Shown here one piece after another: positions 29,957 to 41,169 of a stretch of DNA of 64,000 bases. The stretch is from Bradyrhizobium sp. BTAi1 (GTDB lineage: Bacteria; Pseudomonadota; Alphaproteobacteria; Rhizobiales; Xanthobacteraceae). Made by a program: the position numbers and the translations under genes. Each line of letters starts with the position of its first letter. The first letter of the stretch is position 1. The notes beneath the pieces are model-generated. The model ran no database searches and was not told the origin of the DNA. It worked only from the letters and a program-made list of their open reading frames with translations. The DNA lies in NCBI RefSeq assembly GCF_000015165.1, contig NC_009485.1, positions 124,001 through 188,000 of the forward strand, in the 5' to 3' direction.

Positions 29957-30517
29957 ATGCACGCAACCTCGCACGAGCCCGCCGTCTGGCACGGCACCAC
30001 GATCCTGACCGTCCGCAAAGGGGGCAGGGTGGTCATCGGCGGCGACGGCCAGGTCTCGATCGGCCAGACCGTCATCAAGTCGAATGCCCGCAAGGTGCGC
30101 AAGCTCGGCAAGGGCGATGTGATCGGCGGCTTCGCCGGGGCCACTGCCGACGCGTTTACCCTGTTCGAGCGGCTGGAGAGCAAGCTCGAGCAATATCCGG
30201 GGCAGCTGACCCGGGCGGCCGTCGAGCTCGCCAAGGACTGGCGCACCGACCGCTATCTGCGCCGGCTGGAAGCGATGATGATCGTGGCCGACAAGGAGGT
30301 CTCGCTGGTCCTGACCGGGACCGGCGACGTGCTGGAACCGGAGGCCGGCGTGATGGCGATCGGCTCGGGCGGCAATTATGCGCTGGCGGCGGCGCGGGCC
30401 CTGATCGACACCGACAAGGACGCCGAGAGCATCGTGCGGCGCTCGCTCGACATTGCCGCCGATATCTGCGTCTACACCAACCGCAACATCACCATCGAAG
30501 CGCTGGCGGCCGAGTAG
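29957..30517 (+). CDS. hslV: ATP-dependent protease peptidase subunit HslV
   Basis: HslV is the dodecameric threonine peptidase of the HslUV protease. From the ATG at 29957 (AGGGA upstream) the product is 186 aa. The catalytic threonine is Thr14 in [13 protein letters not shown], so a 13-residue propeptide must be removed, whereas in E. coli only Met is lost. [20 protein letters not shown] and [16 protein letters not shown] are typical. hslU follows after two intervening genes. Confidence 0.95.
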   Translation: MHATSHEPAVWHGTTILTVRKGGRVVIGGDGQVSIGQTVIKSNARKVRKLGKGDVIGGFAGATADAFTLFERLESKLEQYPGQLTRAAVELAKDWRTDRYLRRLEAMMIVADKEVSLVLTGTGDVLEPEAGVMAIGSGGNYALAAARALIDTDKDAESIVRRSLDIAADICVYTNRNITIEALAAE

Positions 30518-31120
<603 letters not shown>

Positions 31121-31134
31121 GGACAGGGGCGGCC

Positions 31135-31647
31135 ATGACCATTCGCTTCCGTCGGATAACCGATGGCGACCTGCCCGCGATCCGCAACTGGCTGCATCAG
31201 CCCCATATTCGTCAATGGTGGGGTGATCCGGACGAGCAATATGGCTTGATCGATGGTGATCGTGACGAGCCGGCCATGGATCAGTACATCCTGCTGACGG
31301 ATGATGACGCGGCCGGCTATCTGCAGTGCTACGCGCTGACGCAATGGAACGAGGGCTTCGGTCCCCAGCCCGCAGAGACCCGCGGGATCGACCTGTTCAT
31401 CGCCGGACAGGAACGCATTGGGCGGGGTCACGGTCCGCGCGCCATCCGGGCTTTCTGCGACCTGGTGTTTCAGCACGCCATCCCACGTATCGTCGCCGAC
31501 CCGTCGCCGGCCAATGCACGTGCCATCCGCGCCTATGAAAAGGAAGGCCGGATTTCGGCGCGAGCGCCTGGTCGAAACACCGGATGGCCCAGCGCTTCTG
31601 ATGTCCCGCGAGCCCGGCGACTTGCCACCCCGTCAATCCGAGCCTAG
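31135..31647 (+). CDS. GNAT-family N-acetyltransferase with frameshifted C-terminus
   Basis: The start MTIRFRRITDGDLPAIRNWL and the motif ERIGRGHGPRAIRAFCDLVF (acetyl-CoA binding) place it in the aminoglycoside 6'-acetyltransferase-like GNAT group. After AIRAYEKE the frame turns into a basic, unrelated tail. One frame over, the expected continuation AGFRRERLVETPDGPALLM runs to a stop at 31651. The cause is a tandem AAGG at 31540-31547, where removing four bases restores the family sequence. The final strand and helix are therefore altered and activity is doubtful, unless this is a sequencing error. hslU starts 9 bases on. Confidence 0.8.
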   Translation: MTIRFRRITDGDLPAIRNWLHQPHIRQWWGDPDEQYGLIDGDRDEPAMDQYILLTDDDAAGYLQCYALTQWNEGFGPQPAETRGIDLFIAGQERIGRGHGPRAIRAFCDLVFQHAIPRIVADPSPANARAIRAYEKEGRISARAPGRNTGWPSASDVPRARRLATPSIRA

Positions 31648-31656
31648 CTAGAGCCC

Positions 31657-32961
<1,305 letters not shown>

Positions 32962-33023
32962 GAGGTTGTTGCGCTTGGAGCCGCTTCGCTCGTCCGCCCC
33001 GGCGCAGCCTCAAACTCCGCCGT

Positions 33024-33142
33024 CGTCCCCGCGAACGCGGGGACCCATAACCACGAAAGCTGATTTGTCATTCGAGATGGCGGCTCCAGACCTGCCTCGG
33101 CACAGACAGCGGTGGTTACGGGTCCCGGCTCAAGGCCGGGAC
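33024..33142. repeat. Intergenic element with two hairpins and inverted ends
   Basis: GTCCCCGC-GAAC-GCGGGGAC (33024-33043) is a perfect hairpin followed by CCCATAACCAC. About 60 bases later GTGGTTACGGG precedes a second hairpin, GTCCCGGC-TCAAG-GCCGGGAC (33122-33142). The inner segments GGACCCATAACCAC and GTGGTTACGGGTCC are complementary with one mismatch, so the element has inverted ends like a small non-autonomous repeat. Confidence 0.7.
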
Positions 33143-33198
33143 AATGGTTTTGCGCGTGGCGACGACCTCTTCTCCATCTGCCATCGCTTGGGCACTGC

Positions 33199-34317
33199 AT
33201 GACCGCCGCGTTCAGCAAACACTGGCGGGCGATGCTCGCCGTCAACGCCGCCGTGATGCTCGGCGTGGTCCTGCACAAGCTCACGCTGCCGCCCTACATC
33301 CCCTATATCCATCTGCTGGTCGACTATCACCACGGTTTCATCAAGCGCGCGCTGATCGGCGCGATCGTCGGGCTGTTCACGACGAAGGTGCCGGTGTGGC
33401 TGGTGTTTGCGCTGGGGGGCACCGTCTGGCTGATCACTTTCGCTCTGTTCGTGCAGCTCTTCCGCCGCACCTTTGGCCTGGACCGCACGACGTTGCCGCT
33501 GTTCGTCTTCACCGCCGGCTCGCCCTTCGTGTTCAAGAACTTCCTGTTCACGCTCGGCCATTTCGATGTCTATGGCTGTCTCGGCGCGATCATCCTGCTG
33601 CTGGTTCCGGCGGGCTCGCTGCTCTACGTGCTGCTTGCGGCCTTCATCTCGGCGGTACTGGTGCTGATCCACCACATCCATCTGCTGATGTATGTTCCGA
33701 CCATCACCGCGATCGTGGTGCTGCGCTATTATCTCCCCCGCACGATCACGACGCTCGATATCGCGACCGGCGCCGGTGTGTTGGCTGGCCTCGGCGCGCT
33801 CTTTCTCGGCGCGCAATTCCTCGGCACGATGCCGCTCCCGGAAGCAGACTTCGTGACCTATTTGCGATCCCGCATGGCCGATCCGTCGCGCACGGAGCTG
33901 CTGCAATTCGCCTATGTCTGGTACCAGCCGCTCGCGAAGGAAGTGCAGGACACCTGGGCGCGGCTACCGTCGAACTTGCTCGGCGTGCCCGTCTATGCGC
34001 TGCTGCTCTGGCTGCATCTGCCGTTATGGTCGAGCTTCAAGAGCCTGATCGGCGCACTGCACGAGCAGCGTCATCGCCAGATCGTCATCGCTTCGCTCGG
34101 CGTGATCAGCCTCGCTTATCTCGTGATGTTCGCGATGGTGTTCGACTATTCGCGCTGGATCTCGAGCTGGGTGGTCTGCATGGTGCTGATGCTGCATGCG
34201 GTGAAGACGCTCCCGGCCAAGCCGGCGGTCCTCGTCGATGGCGACGATCGCAAGACCACGATCCTGGGCTGGATCGTCACGGTCATCCCGCGTCTCGGCA
34301 TCATACGGCCGTTCTGA
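33199..34317 (+). CDS. Polytopic membrane protein of unknown function
   Basis: The 372-aa protein has about nine hydrophobic segments spread over its length, a conserved-looking loop DYHHGFIKRALIGAIVGL after the first helix, and FVFKNFLFTLGHFDVYG further on. Large extracytoplasmic loops and the early His/Arg loop recall lipid-linked glycosyltransferase-type membrane enzymes, but I cannot place it in a family. The ATG at 33199 fits the first helix; the frame upstream runs into the repeat element. It converges on the Smr gene with a 3-base gap. Confidence 0.75.
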   Translation: MTAAFSKHWRAMLAVNAAVMLGVVLHKLTLPPYIPYIHLLVDYHHGFIKRALIGAIVGLFTTKVPVWLVFALGGTVWLITFALFVQLFRRTFGLDRTTLPLFVFTAGSPFVFKNFLFTLGHFDVYGCLGAIILLLVPAGSLLYVLLAAFISAVLVLIHHIHLLMYVPTITAIVVLRYYLPRTITTLDIATGAGVLAGLGALFLGAQFLGTMPLPEADFVTYLRSRMADPSRTELLQFAYVWYQPLAKEVQDTWARLPSNLLGVPVYALLLWLHLPLWSSFKSLIGALHEQRHRQIVIASLGVISLAYLVMFAMVFDYSRWISSWVVCMVLMLHAVKTLPAKPAVLVDGDDRKTTILGWIVTVIPRLGIIRPF

Positions 34318-34320
34318 CCG

Positions 34321-34896
34321 TCAGCCGCGCGGCCGCCGGATGCGCACATAGAGCGCGCCCGCGCCGCCATGACCGACATGGGCTTCCTCGAAGCCGACGA
34401 TCAGCGAGCGGAATTCCGGCAGGCTGAGCCAATGCGGCACCTGGCGCCTGAGGACGCCGCGTTCGGGATCCGCCCCGATCGTGCCCTTGCCGGTGATGAT
34501 CAGCACGAACGTAAGGCCGTCATGCTGGGCGCGGTGCAGGAAGTGGTGCAGCGCCTGATGCGCCCGGCTCTGGGTCATGCCGTGCAGGTCGAGCCGTGCA
34601 TCGATCTCGCTACGGCCGCGCGACAGTTTCGAGCGCTCCTTGCGGCCGAGCGAGACCAGTGGCGGGATCGCCGGCCTGACCGGCTTGGGCGCGGCGGCCG
34701 CTACGACCTGCCGCTGCGTCATGGTCGGCTTGTCCGGCTGCGGCTCAGCCGTCACCATCGGCGGGTGCGGGCGAACCGGGCGCTGGATCTTGCGCAGCGG
34801 CTTGACCTGTCGCGCGACCGTTTCCCACAGCGTGCGCTCGTCCTCGGTGAGACCGCGCCTTCGGCGGCCACGGGGCGGCTCGGGATCATGCGACAT
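34321..34896 (-). CDS. Smr/MutS2-type domain protein
   Basis: The 191-aa product has a basic, proline-rich first half and a C-terminal Smr domain with LDLHGMTQSRAHQALHHFL and the glycine-rich VLIITGKGTIGADPERGVLR. Smr domains are nucleases or RNA/DNA-binding modules; the LDLHG and TGKG motifs are intact. It starts 12 bases after mltA on the same strand. This mltA-smr pair is common in rhizobia, but the link in function is unknown. Confidence 0.9.
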   Translation of the reverse strand: MSHDPEPPRGRRRRGLTEDERTLWETVARQVKPLRKIQRPVRPHPPMVTAEPQPDKPTMTQRQVVAAAAPKPVRPAIPPLVSLGRKERSKLSRGRSEIDARLDLHGMTQSRAHQALHHFLHRAQHDGLTFVLIITGKGTIGADPERGVLRRQVPHWLSLPEFRSLIVGFEEAHVGHGGAGALYVRIRRPRG

Positions 34897-34908
34897 GGAG
34901 GCGACGGA

Positions 34909-36540
34909 TCATCGGCGGTTGCGGTGGCGTCTGCCATAACGCAATCGGCGGATATTGCGATCACTTTCAAGCCGCGGCCTGGCCTCGGGTAAGGGCACCG
35001 GCTGCGGGGCCGTCACGTTCTGCGCCACCGTGGTCGGCGGGCTTGCGCTGGCAGCCGGGGCAGGGGCCTTGGCATCCTTGACGGTAGAGGCGGCGGGATT
35101 GGGCTGATCCGGCCCCTTCACCTGATCTTTCGACTGGTCCTTTGTCTGATCCTTGGCGGTCTCCTTCGGCGCGTCCTTCGGCAGCACCTCGGGAAACAGT
35201 TTTGCGATCTTCTCCGAGGGCCGCGCATCCGGCAGCGGCATCTTGCGGCCGCGCGCCACCGGGTCGAGGCTGCGCGGCACCAGCATCACAAACTGGATAT
35301 TGTGCTTGAGCCGGCCCGACACTTTGCCGGCGTCCTGACCGGCGCCGAAATAGAGATCGGCGCGAGCCGGGCCGACGATCGCCGATCCCGTGTCCTGCGC
35401 GATCATCAGGCGATGAAACGCTGTCTTTGATTTCTCGGAGTCGATCGGCAGCTCACCGGTGATGAAGAACGGCGTGCCGTAGACATGCAGCGACTTGTCG
35501 ACGGCGATCGAGCGGCCCGGCGTCAGCGGAATGCCCTGCGCGCCGACCGCCTCGTCCTTCTCCGACAGCTGTACCTCGCGGAAAAAGATGTAGGAGCGGT
35601 TCATCCGGCGCAGCTCGTTGGCGCCTTCGGGGTTCTGCTCCATCCACTCGCGGATGCGCTGCATCGACATCTGCTCGCGCGGGATGATGCCGCGCTCGAT
35701 CAGGATGCGGCCGACCGGCGTATAGGGGTGACCATTATAGGCATCGTAGTTGATGCGCACGGTCGAGCCGTCATCGAGACTGATCCGGGCCGAACCCTGG
35801 ATCTGTGCAAACAGCAGATCCGTCTGGTTCCTGAGCCACGCGATTTCGAGACCGCGGCCTTCGATGGCGCCGTCCTCGATCTCGGCACGGTCATAATAAG
35901 GGACCAGCTTGCGCCGTCCGATCTTGCGATAGACCGGGCCCTTGTTGGGCAGGCTGGTCGCGTCCTGCTTGAAGCCGCGGACGAACAGGTTGGAGGGACG
36001 GCGATAGACCGGAACGTTGTAAACCTCGTTCTGGGTGCGCGAGCCTTCGATCACGGGCTCGTAGTAGCCGGTGACAAAGCCGTCGGCGTCGCCGAGCTTC
36101 GAGATCTTCAGCGGTTCGAAATGCCGTTCGAAGAAGGCGCGCGCTGCGGCATTGTCGGCCAGATCGGACGCCCGCGCCTCCCGGCAGGGATCACGCAACG
36201 AGTCGCCAAGCGCCTTGTCTTCGGGCGTACCGTCGGGCTTGGCCGTGATCGGCTTGCAGCTGGCGCGAAATGTCCGGTATGCCGCGAGCTGATCGTCGTC
36301 GGTCCAGCCGGGCACATCGCTCCATGCCAATGGCAGATACTGGCTGTTGGTGATCTCGAGCGGCCAATCGAGCTGAGGGTAGGGCAGGTGACGCATCGGC
36401 GGAGCGGAGCGATGACGCGCGCGCACCGCCTCTGCCGCATAGGGCGCGAGCACCACGGCGACGACGGCCAAAGCGAGCGCCGCGGTCCAGGAGCTGAGAC
36501 GATGGGCGGAAAAACCCCGCTTCCAAATTTCGCGAACCAT
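34909..36540 (-). CDS. mltA: Membrane-bound lytic murein transglycosylase A, with long C-terminal tail
   Basis: MltA cleaves peptidoglycan glycan strands to anhydromuropeptides. The 543-aa product has an N-terminal signal anchor (TAALALAVVAVVLAPYA), the MltA domain with FVTGYYEPVIEGSRTQNEV and IQGSARISLDDGSTVRINY, and the 3D domain with IAQDTGSAIVGPARADLYFG, which holds the catalytic aspartate region. After about residue 435 comes a low-complexity tail rich in KDQTKDQSKDQ and Pro/Ala, not part of the enzyme. No lipobox is seen, unlike E. coli MltA. Confidence 0.92.
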   Translation of the reverse strand: MVREIWKRGFSAHRLSSWTAALALAVVAVVLAPYAAEAVRARHRSAPPMRHLPYPQLDWPLEITNSQYLPLAWSDVPGWTDDDQLAAYRTFRASCKPITAKPDGTPEDKALGDSLRDPCREARASDLADNAAARAFFERHFEPLKISKLGDADGFVTGYYEPVIEGSRTQNEVYNVPVYRRPSNLFVRGFKQDATSLPNKGPVYRKIGRRKLVPYYDRAEIEDGAIEGRGLEIAWLRNQTDLLFAQIQGSARISLDDGSTVRINYDAYNGHPYTPVGRILIERGIIPREQMSMQRIREWMEQNPEGANELRRMNRSYIFFREVQLSEKDEAVGAQGIPLTPGRSIAVDKSLHVYGTPFFITGELPIDSEKSKTAFHRLMIAQDTGSAIVGPARADLYFGAGQDAGKVSGRLKHNIQFVMLVPRSLDPVARGRKMPLPDARPSEKIAKLFPEVLPKDAPKETAKDQTKDQSKDQVKGPDQPNPAASTVKDAKAPAPAASASPPTTVAQNVTAPQPVPLPEARPRLESDRNIRRLRYGRRHRNRR

Positions 36541-36695
36541 GTCTGCACCGTCTAAGTACCACTCAACGCGAAGCTCGGAAAAAACAGGATCAAAAAACCG
36601 ATGCCGCCCTCGATGTGCCTCCCTTCACGACCGCGACCTTGATCGACCTCTTATGCCGCCGATCATGGAATACGATCGGCTGTTCAATGTCAGCG

Positions 36696-37397
36696 TCAGT
36701 GGCTGCCGGTGCCGACCAGCTTCCAGTTCGGATCGCGCGAACCGGTGTCGCGCGCGAAGGTCCAGATGTCGGTGATGTCGGCGACCTTGTCCGGATTGCC
36801 GTCGACGATGTTGCCCATCTTGTCGCGCGTCACCGAGATCATCTGTGACACGAAGCGAACCGTCAGCTGTGCCGTCCGGTCCCGGAGGTCAGCGCTGACC
36901 AGCTCTGCCGTGTCGATCGACACGAACCGGGTCTCGGTCTTCTGCTCGTGCTTCTCGCGATCCTTGATGACGGCGTCGAAGCTGTCATAGACCTCCGACG
37001 ACAACAGGTCGCGCAGCGCGCGACGGTCGCCATTGGCAAAAGCCAGCACGATCATCTCATAGGCGCTGCGCGCGCCGGTGAGGAAATGGCGCGGGTCGAA
37101 CGAGGGATCATTGGCGACGACAGCATCGAGGCCGCGCGCCAGCGGCGTGCCCGGCTCCGCCACGCCGCGCCAGCGATCGCTCGGCACGCCCGGCTCTGCA
37201 CCAGCGGTTGCAACCGCTGGATCAAGCGGCGCGCCCGGGACTGGCATCACATGATTGTCCGGAGCTCCCTGCACCGCATTCCGGGCGGCCCGGTCGAACG
37301 GCGTGCGCTCGCTGCCGGTGCGCTGACCGAGCACGGCCCGCAGGCGCACGAAGATAAAGACCGCCAATGCCAGGAAGATGATGGTATAAATATCCAC
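36696..37397 (-). CDS. Tim44-like/TimA family membrane-anchored protein
   Basis: A GTG at 37397 gives MDIYTIIFLALAVFIFVRLR, one N-terminal helix, then a linker and a C-terminal Tim44-like domain (about residues 90-233) with RHFLTGARSAYEMIVLAFANG and LRDLLSSEVYDSFDAVI. Bacterial relatives are inner-membrane adaptor proteins linked with protein traffic or mitochondrial Tim44 ancestry. It is divergent from secB over 400 bases, an order typical of this group. Confidence 0.88.
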   Translation of the reverse strand: MDIYTIIFLALAVFIFVRLRAVLGQRTGSERTPFDRAARNAVQGAPDNHVMPVPGAPLDPAVATAGAEPGVPSDRWRGVAEPGTPLARGLDAVVANDPSFDPRHFLTGARSAYEMIVLAFANGDRRALRDLLSSEVYDSFDAVIKDREKHEQKTETRFVSIDTAELVSADLRDRTAQLTVRFVSQMISVTRDKMGNIVDGNPDKVADITDIWTFARDTGSRDPNWKLVGTGSH

Positions 37398-37796
37398 GTC
37401 GTGTTCGCTTTCTGACTGACCTGTCGGGCCGGACGCGGGGGTCTGGCCATCGGACACCCGTTTACCGAGAATCGGGTAAAGACCAATGAATCGGTCCATC
37501 CACCCCGATGTAGTCATCGAAATGAGCCGGGCCAATGGCACATTGTGGCACGGCGATCCTAACCCGTTTCCAGGCCAAGGGGAAATCGGATCAGGATGGT
37601 CCCGGCCGAGGTTTCCCGCCATCGCCGACGCCCCGTTGCAGCCTGGTACCTTGTGCGACAAATGGAGGCATATCGGGTTGGACCAGCGATGGTCGGCGGC
37701 CGAAACAGCCTCTAAGCCTCGTCCTTGTGGAACAAGCCGGCCCTATGGTAGCCACGCGCCGCAACGACCCGCCCTTTGTGCCAGGAGAACACTGCG
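37398..37796. other. Promoter region between the divergent Tim44-like gene and secB
   Basis: This 399-base stretch has no supported gene. It holds an imperfect palindrome (TTTACC at 37461-37466 and GGTAAA at 37475-37480 with flanking pairs) that could be a regulator site for the Tim44-like gene, and the secB ribosome site AGGAG just before 37797. Confidence 0.5.
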
Positions 37797-38285
37797 ATGA
37801 CCAACGGTAACGGCGCCAACCCTGAGGCGGCCCCTCCTCCCCAACTCAACGTGCTGGCGCAATACATCAAGGATCTGTCCTTCGAGAACCCCAATGCGCC
37901 GCAATCCCTGGCACCGCAGGGTCAGCCGCCGCAGATCAACATCCAGATCAATGTCGGCGCCAACGCCCTCGCGGACACCGAATTCGAGGTGACGCTCACG
38001 ATCGAGGGCAAGGCCGAGAGCGGCACCCAGGTCATGTTCAGCTTCGAGCTGGTTTATGGCGGCGTGTTCCGGCTGGTCAATGTTCCCCAGGAACATCTCT
38101 CGCCGATGCTGCTGATCGAATGCCCGCGGCTGCTGTTCCCGTTCGCCCGCGAGATCGTTGCGAATTCGGTCCGTGACGGCGGCTTCCCGCCCTTGATGCT
38201 GGACCCGGTCGATTTCGTCAGCCTCTACCGGCAGAACATGGAACGTCAGGCGGCTGCCCAGGGCGCGCAGATCCGTCCGAGCTGA
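37797..38285 (+). CDS. secB: Protein-export chaperone SecB
   Basis: SecB keeps preproteins unfolded and passes them to SecA. The 162-aa protein has the family sequences [62 protein letters not shown] and [23 protein letters not shown] lies upstream of the ATG at 37797; an in-frame ATG 21 bases earlier is less likely. It converges with dnaQ. Confidence 0.97.
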   Translation: MTNGNGANPEAAPPPQLNVLAQYIKDLSFENPNAPQSLAPQGQPPQINIQINVGANALADTEFEVTLTIEGKAESGTQVMFSFELVYGGVFRLVNVPQEHLSPMLLIECPRLLFPFAREIVANSVRDGGFPPLMLDPVDFVSLYRQNMERQAAAQGAQIRPS

Positions 38286-38344
38286 TCCGTTAGAGCATTA
38301 TTTGCGATGATTGACGGACGTGATCCGCAGCCGGACGGCCCGGG

Positions 38345-39043
38345 TCACGTTCCGGCGAGAAATTCCATCCAGATGGGCTTGTCGCCCAGGGTGGCGATGA
38401 AGGCGCGGTGCGCCTCGCGCTCCGCATCCGTCACGCGCGCAGCCAATGGGGTCTCGCGCTGCCGCCGCGGCGTGTCGCCGGCGGCGCCGACCCGGATCTC
38501 CTGCGTGTCCTGCGTCAGGATCAGCTGCGACTGCCGGGCCCCAACCAGATCGACATAGACCTCGGCCAGCAGTTCCGCGTCGAGCAGCGCGCCGTGCTTG
38601 GTGCGCCGGGAATTATCGATCGCATAACGCGAACACAGATCGTCGAGCCGGTTCGACACGCCCGGATGCTTGCGCCGGGCGAGCAGCAGCGTATCGACCA
38701 GGCGTTCCCGCGGGATTGCCGCACGCTTGACCCGGTCGAGCTCGGCATTGATGAAGCCGATATCGAACGACGCGTTGTGGATCACCAGCGGCGCATCGCC
38801 GATGAACTCCAGGAACTCCTCAACGATCTCGTGAAACAGCGGCTTGTCTGCCAGGAACTCGCTCGACAGGCCGTGGACTGCGAATGCCTCGGCCGGCATG
38901 TCGCGCTCGGGATTGATATAGCGATGGAAGACCTGGCCGGTCGGCATGCGGTTGATGATCTCGACACAGCCGATCTCGACCAGACGGTCGCCGCGCAACG
39001 CGTCGAGTCCGGTGGTTTCAGTGTCGAGTACAATCTCACGCAT
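38345..39043 (-). CDS. dnaQ: DNA polymerase III epsilon subunit
   Basis: DnaQ is the proofreading 3'-5' exonuclease of the replicase. The 232-aa product starts [20 protein letters not shown] (Exo I), has Exo [18 protein letters not shown] and Exo [23 protein letters not shown] with the catalytic histidine. A C-terminal tail for binding the alpha subunit follows. It lies in the leftward row ppsR-maf-coaE-dnaQ next to the putative origin. Confidence 0.96.
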   Translation of the reverse strand: MREIVLDTETTGLDALRGDRLVEIGCVEIINRMPTGQVFHRYINPERDMPAEAFAVHGLSSEFLADKPLFHEIVEEFLEFIGDAPLVIHNASFDIGFINAELDRVKRAAIPRERLVDTLLLARRKHPGVSNRLDDLCSRYAIDNSRRTKHGALLDAELLAEVYVDLVGARQSQLILTQDTQEIRVGAAGDTPRRQRETPLAARVTDAEREAHRAFIATLGDKPIWMEFLAGT

Positions 39044-39076
39044 GGCTGTGTCCGTCGCTGCAAAGCGCGTGGCGAA

Positions 39077-39676
39077 TCACGCGCGCCGCTGCGGCATCTT
39101 AACGACCTCGGCAAGGATGTCGCGGATTCGGGCCCGCACCGGATCGAGACCATTGGACGTATCCACGACGAAATCGGCCCGCGCGCGCTTCTCCGCATCA
39201 GGCATCTGCCGCGCCAACAGCGCATCGAGCGCTTCTTCCGTCATCGTCCCGCGCGCGAGGATGCGCTGGCGCTGAATCTCCGGCGAGGTGGAGACCACCA
39301 CCACGGCGTCGACCCGCTTGTCGCCGCCGGTCTCGAACAGCAGCGGGACATCCACGACCGCGACCGGCACACCGGACTGGGCGGCCTTGTCGAGAAAATC
39401 CTGATGATAGGAGCGCAGCATCGGATGCACGATCGCTTCAAGCCGCCGGATCGCCTCGGGATCGCCGACGACCTTGGCCGACAGCTTGCTGCGGTCGACC
39501 TTGCCGCCGACCGTGGTGCCGGGAAAGGCAGCCTCGATCGCCGGCGCAGCTTCGCCTTCATACACCTTGTGAACCGTGGCATCGGCATCATAGACGGGCA
39601 CGCCGGCTTCCGCGAACAGCTTGGCCGTGGTCGATTTGCCCATCCCCATCGAGCCGGTCAGCCCCAGCACCCTCAT
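39077..39676 (-). CDS. coaE: Dephospho-CoA kinase
   Basis: CoaE makes coenzyme A in the last step of the pathway. The 199-aa protein has the P-loop LGLTGSMGMGKSTTAKLF at its start, then VPVYDADATVHKVY (substrate aspartate) and VAVVDVPLLFETGGDKRVD. The ATG at 39676 is chosen because AGGAG lies 9 bases upstream; 39682 is a near alternative. The order maf-coaE-dnaQ is standard in alphaproteobacteria. Confidence 0.95.
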   Translation of the reverse strand: MRVLGLTGSMGMGKSTTAKLFAEAGVPVYDADATVHKVYEGEAAPAIEAAFPGTTVGGKVDRSKLSAKVVGDPEAIRRLEAIVHPMLRSYHQDFLDKAAQSGVPVAVVDVPLLFETGGDKRVDAVVVVSTSPEIQRQRILARGTMTEEALDALLARQMPDAEKRARADFVVDTSNGLDPVRARIRDILAEVVKMPQRRA

Positions 39677-39710
39677 TCGCATCGGCTCCTGTCGGTGATC
39701 TCGTCCCGCG

Positions 39711-40319
39711 TCAAAACCTGAGCAGCCGCGCTTCGCGGAAATAGGCGAGCAGCGGCAACAACGGCAGCCCGAGAATGGTGAAGTGGTCACCATCGATGCG
39801 GTCGAACAGATGCACGCCGAGCCCTTCGAGCTGATAGGCGCCGACGCTCGACAGCACTGCCTGACCGGCCGTGTCGAGATAGGTGGCCACGTCGCTCTCA
39901 GTCAGGCTCCGCATCGTCATCCAGGCGACCGCGACATGGGAGAACAGCACCTCTCCGTTGCGAACCACCGCAATCGCAGAATGCAGGGCATGCGTACGTC
40001 CCGCCAATGCGAGCAACTGCTGCATGGCTTGCTGCCGGCCGGCCGGCTTGTTGAACATGCGCTCACCGAGCGCAAGCGTCTGGTCCGCTCCAACGACATA
40101 GCAGTTCGGCTTCGCCGCCGAGACGGCGCGGGCCTTGGCCTGCGCGAGATGCAACGCGATCTCGTAGGGCGCCACCAGCCCGGCCTCGGACTGCAGGGCA
40201 CGCTCGTCGATATCGGCGGGCACTGCCTCGCAGGCCAGACCGGCGTTTTCGAGCAGCATGCGCCGCGCGCGGCTTTGCGAAGCCAGAACGAGGCGTTCGT
40301 CACCACACCATAAGGTCAT
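39711..40319 (-). CDS. maf: Maf-family nucleoside triphosphate pyrophosphatase
   Basis: Maf proteins hydrolyse non-canonical or modified NTPs. The 202-aa product has the opening RLVLASQSRARRMLLENAG, the VVGADQTLALGERMFNKP signature with the catalytic aspartate, and ERLVLA-type strands. The C-terminal part carries EGLGVHLFDRIDGDHFTILG. It lies 10 bases after ppsR and 28 before coaE. Confidence 0.93.
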   Translation of the reverse strand: MTLWCGDERLVLASQSRARRMLLENAGLACEAVPADIDERALQSEAGLVAPYEIALHLAQAKARAVSAAKPNCYVVGADQTLALGERMFNKPAGRQQAMQQLLALAGRTHALHSAIAVVRNGEVLFSHVAVAWMTMRSLTESDVATYLDTAGQAVLSSVGAYQLEGLGVHLFDRIDGDHFTILGLPLLPLLAYFREARLLRF

Positions 40320-40329
40320 CGTTATCAGC

Positions 40330-41169
40330 TCATTCCGGCAGGCGCTGCCGCTGCCGATCGGTATAGAGTTTGAGGATGGCGGCGGCGGTCTCTTCGATCG
40401 AGCGTCGCGTCACGTCGAGCATGACCCAGTTGAACCTCGCACTGAGCTTGCGCGCATAGGCGACCTCATCGGTCACCGACTGCTTGTCGACATAGGTCTC
40501 ATTGCCGGATTCCGCACCCATGCTCAGCAGACGATTTTGCCGCACCTGGATCAAGCGCTCCGGGGTGGCGTGCAGACTGACCACCAGGGGCTTCTTCAAC
40601 GTCTCGAGCTGATGCGGGATCGGGATCCCCGGCACCAGGGGAACGTTCGCCGTTCGCACACCGCGGTTGGCGAGATAGATCGAGGTCGGCGTCTTCGAGG
40701 TGCGGCTCACACCGACCAGGACAACATCCGCGTCCTCCAGGCCGTCGACCATCTGACCGTCGTCGTGAAGCATCGTGTAGTTGAGCGCGTCGATCCGGGC
40801 AAAATATTCGGCGTTCAACACGTGCTGCGCACCGACGCGCCCTGCGGTCGAGGCACCCAGATAGGCCTCGAACAGCTGCATCACCGGCCCGATGATCGAC
40901 AGGCTTGGGATGTTGATCTGCTGGCACTTGGCTTCCAACCGGCTGACCAGATCCTTCTCCAGGAGCGTGAACAGCACGATGCCCGGCGCCTCCTCGATCT
41001 CGTCGAGGACCCGGTCGAGCTGCTTCTGGCTGCGGACCAGCGGGTAGACGTGCTCGACCGGCGTCACATTGGCGTACTGCGCGGCCACGGCTCGCGCGAC
41101 CGTGATCAGAGTTTCGCCCGTCGAGTCGGAAACCAGATGGAGGTGAAAGTAATTTCCGGTGGTGGGCAT
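40330..41169 (-). CDS. ppsR: Pyruvate,phosphate dikinase / PEP synthase regulatory protein (PPRP, DUF299)
   Basis: These bifunctional enzymes phosphorylate (with ADP) and dephosphorylate a threonine of PPDK or PEP synthase. The 279-aa product starts [20 protein letters not shown], has the P-loop [19 protein letters not shown], and ends with [20 protein letters not shown]. The upstream part of the frame (to 41286) belongs to the origin-like region and is not counted. In Caulobacter and Sinorhizobium the homologue of this gene flanks the chromosome origin. Confidence 0.94.
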
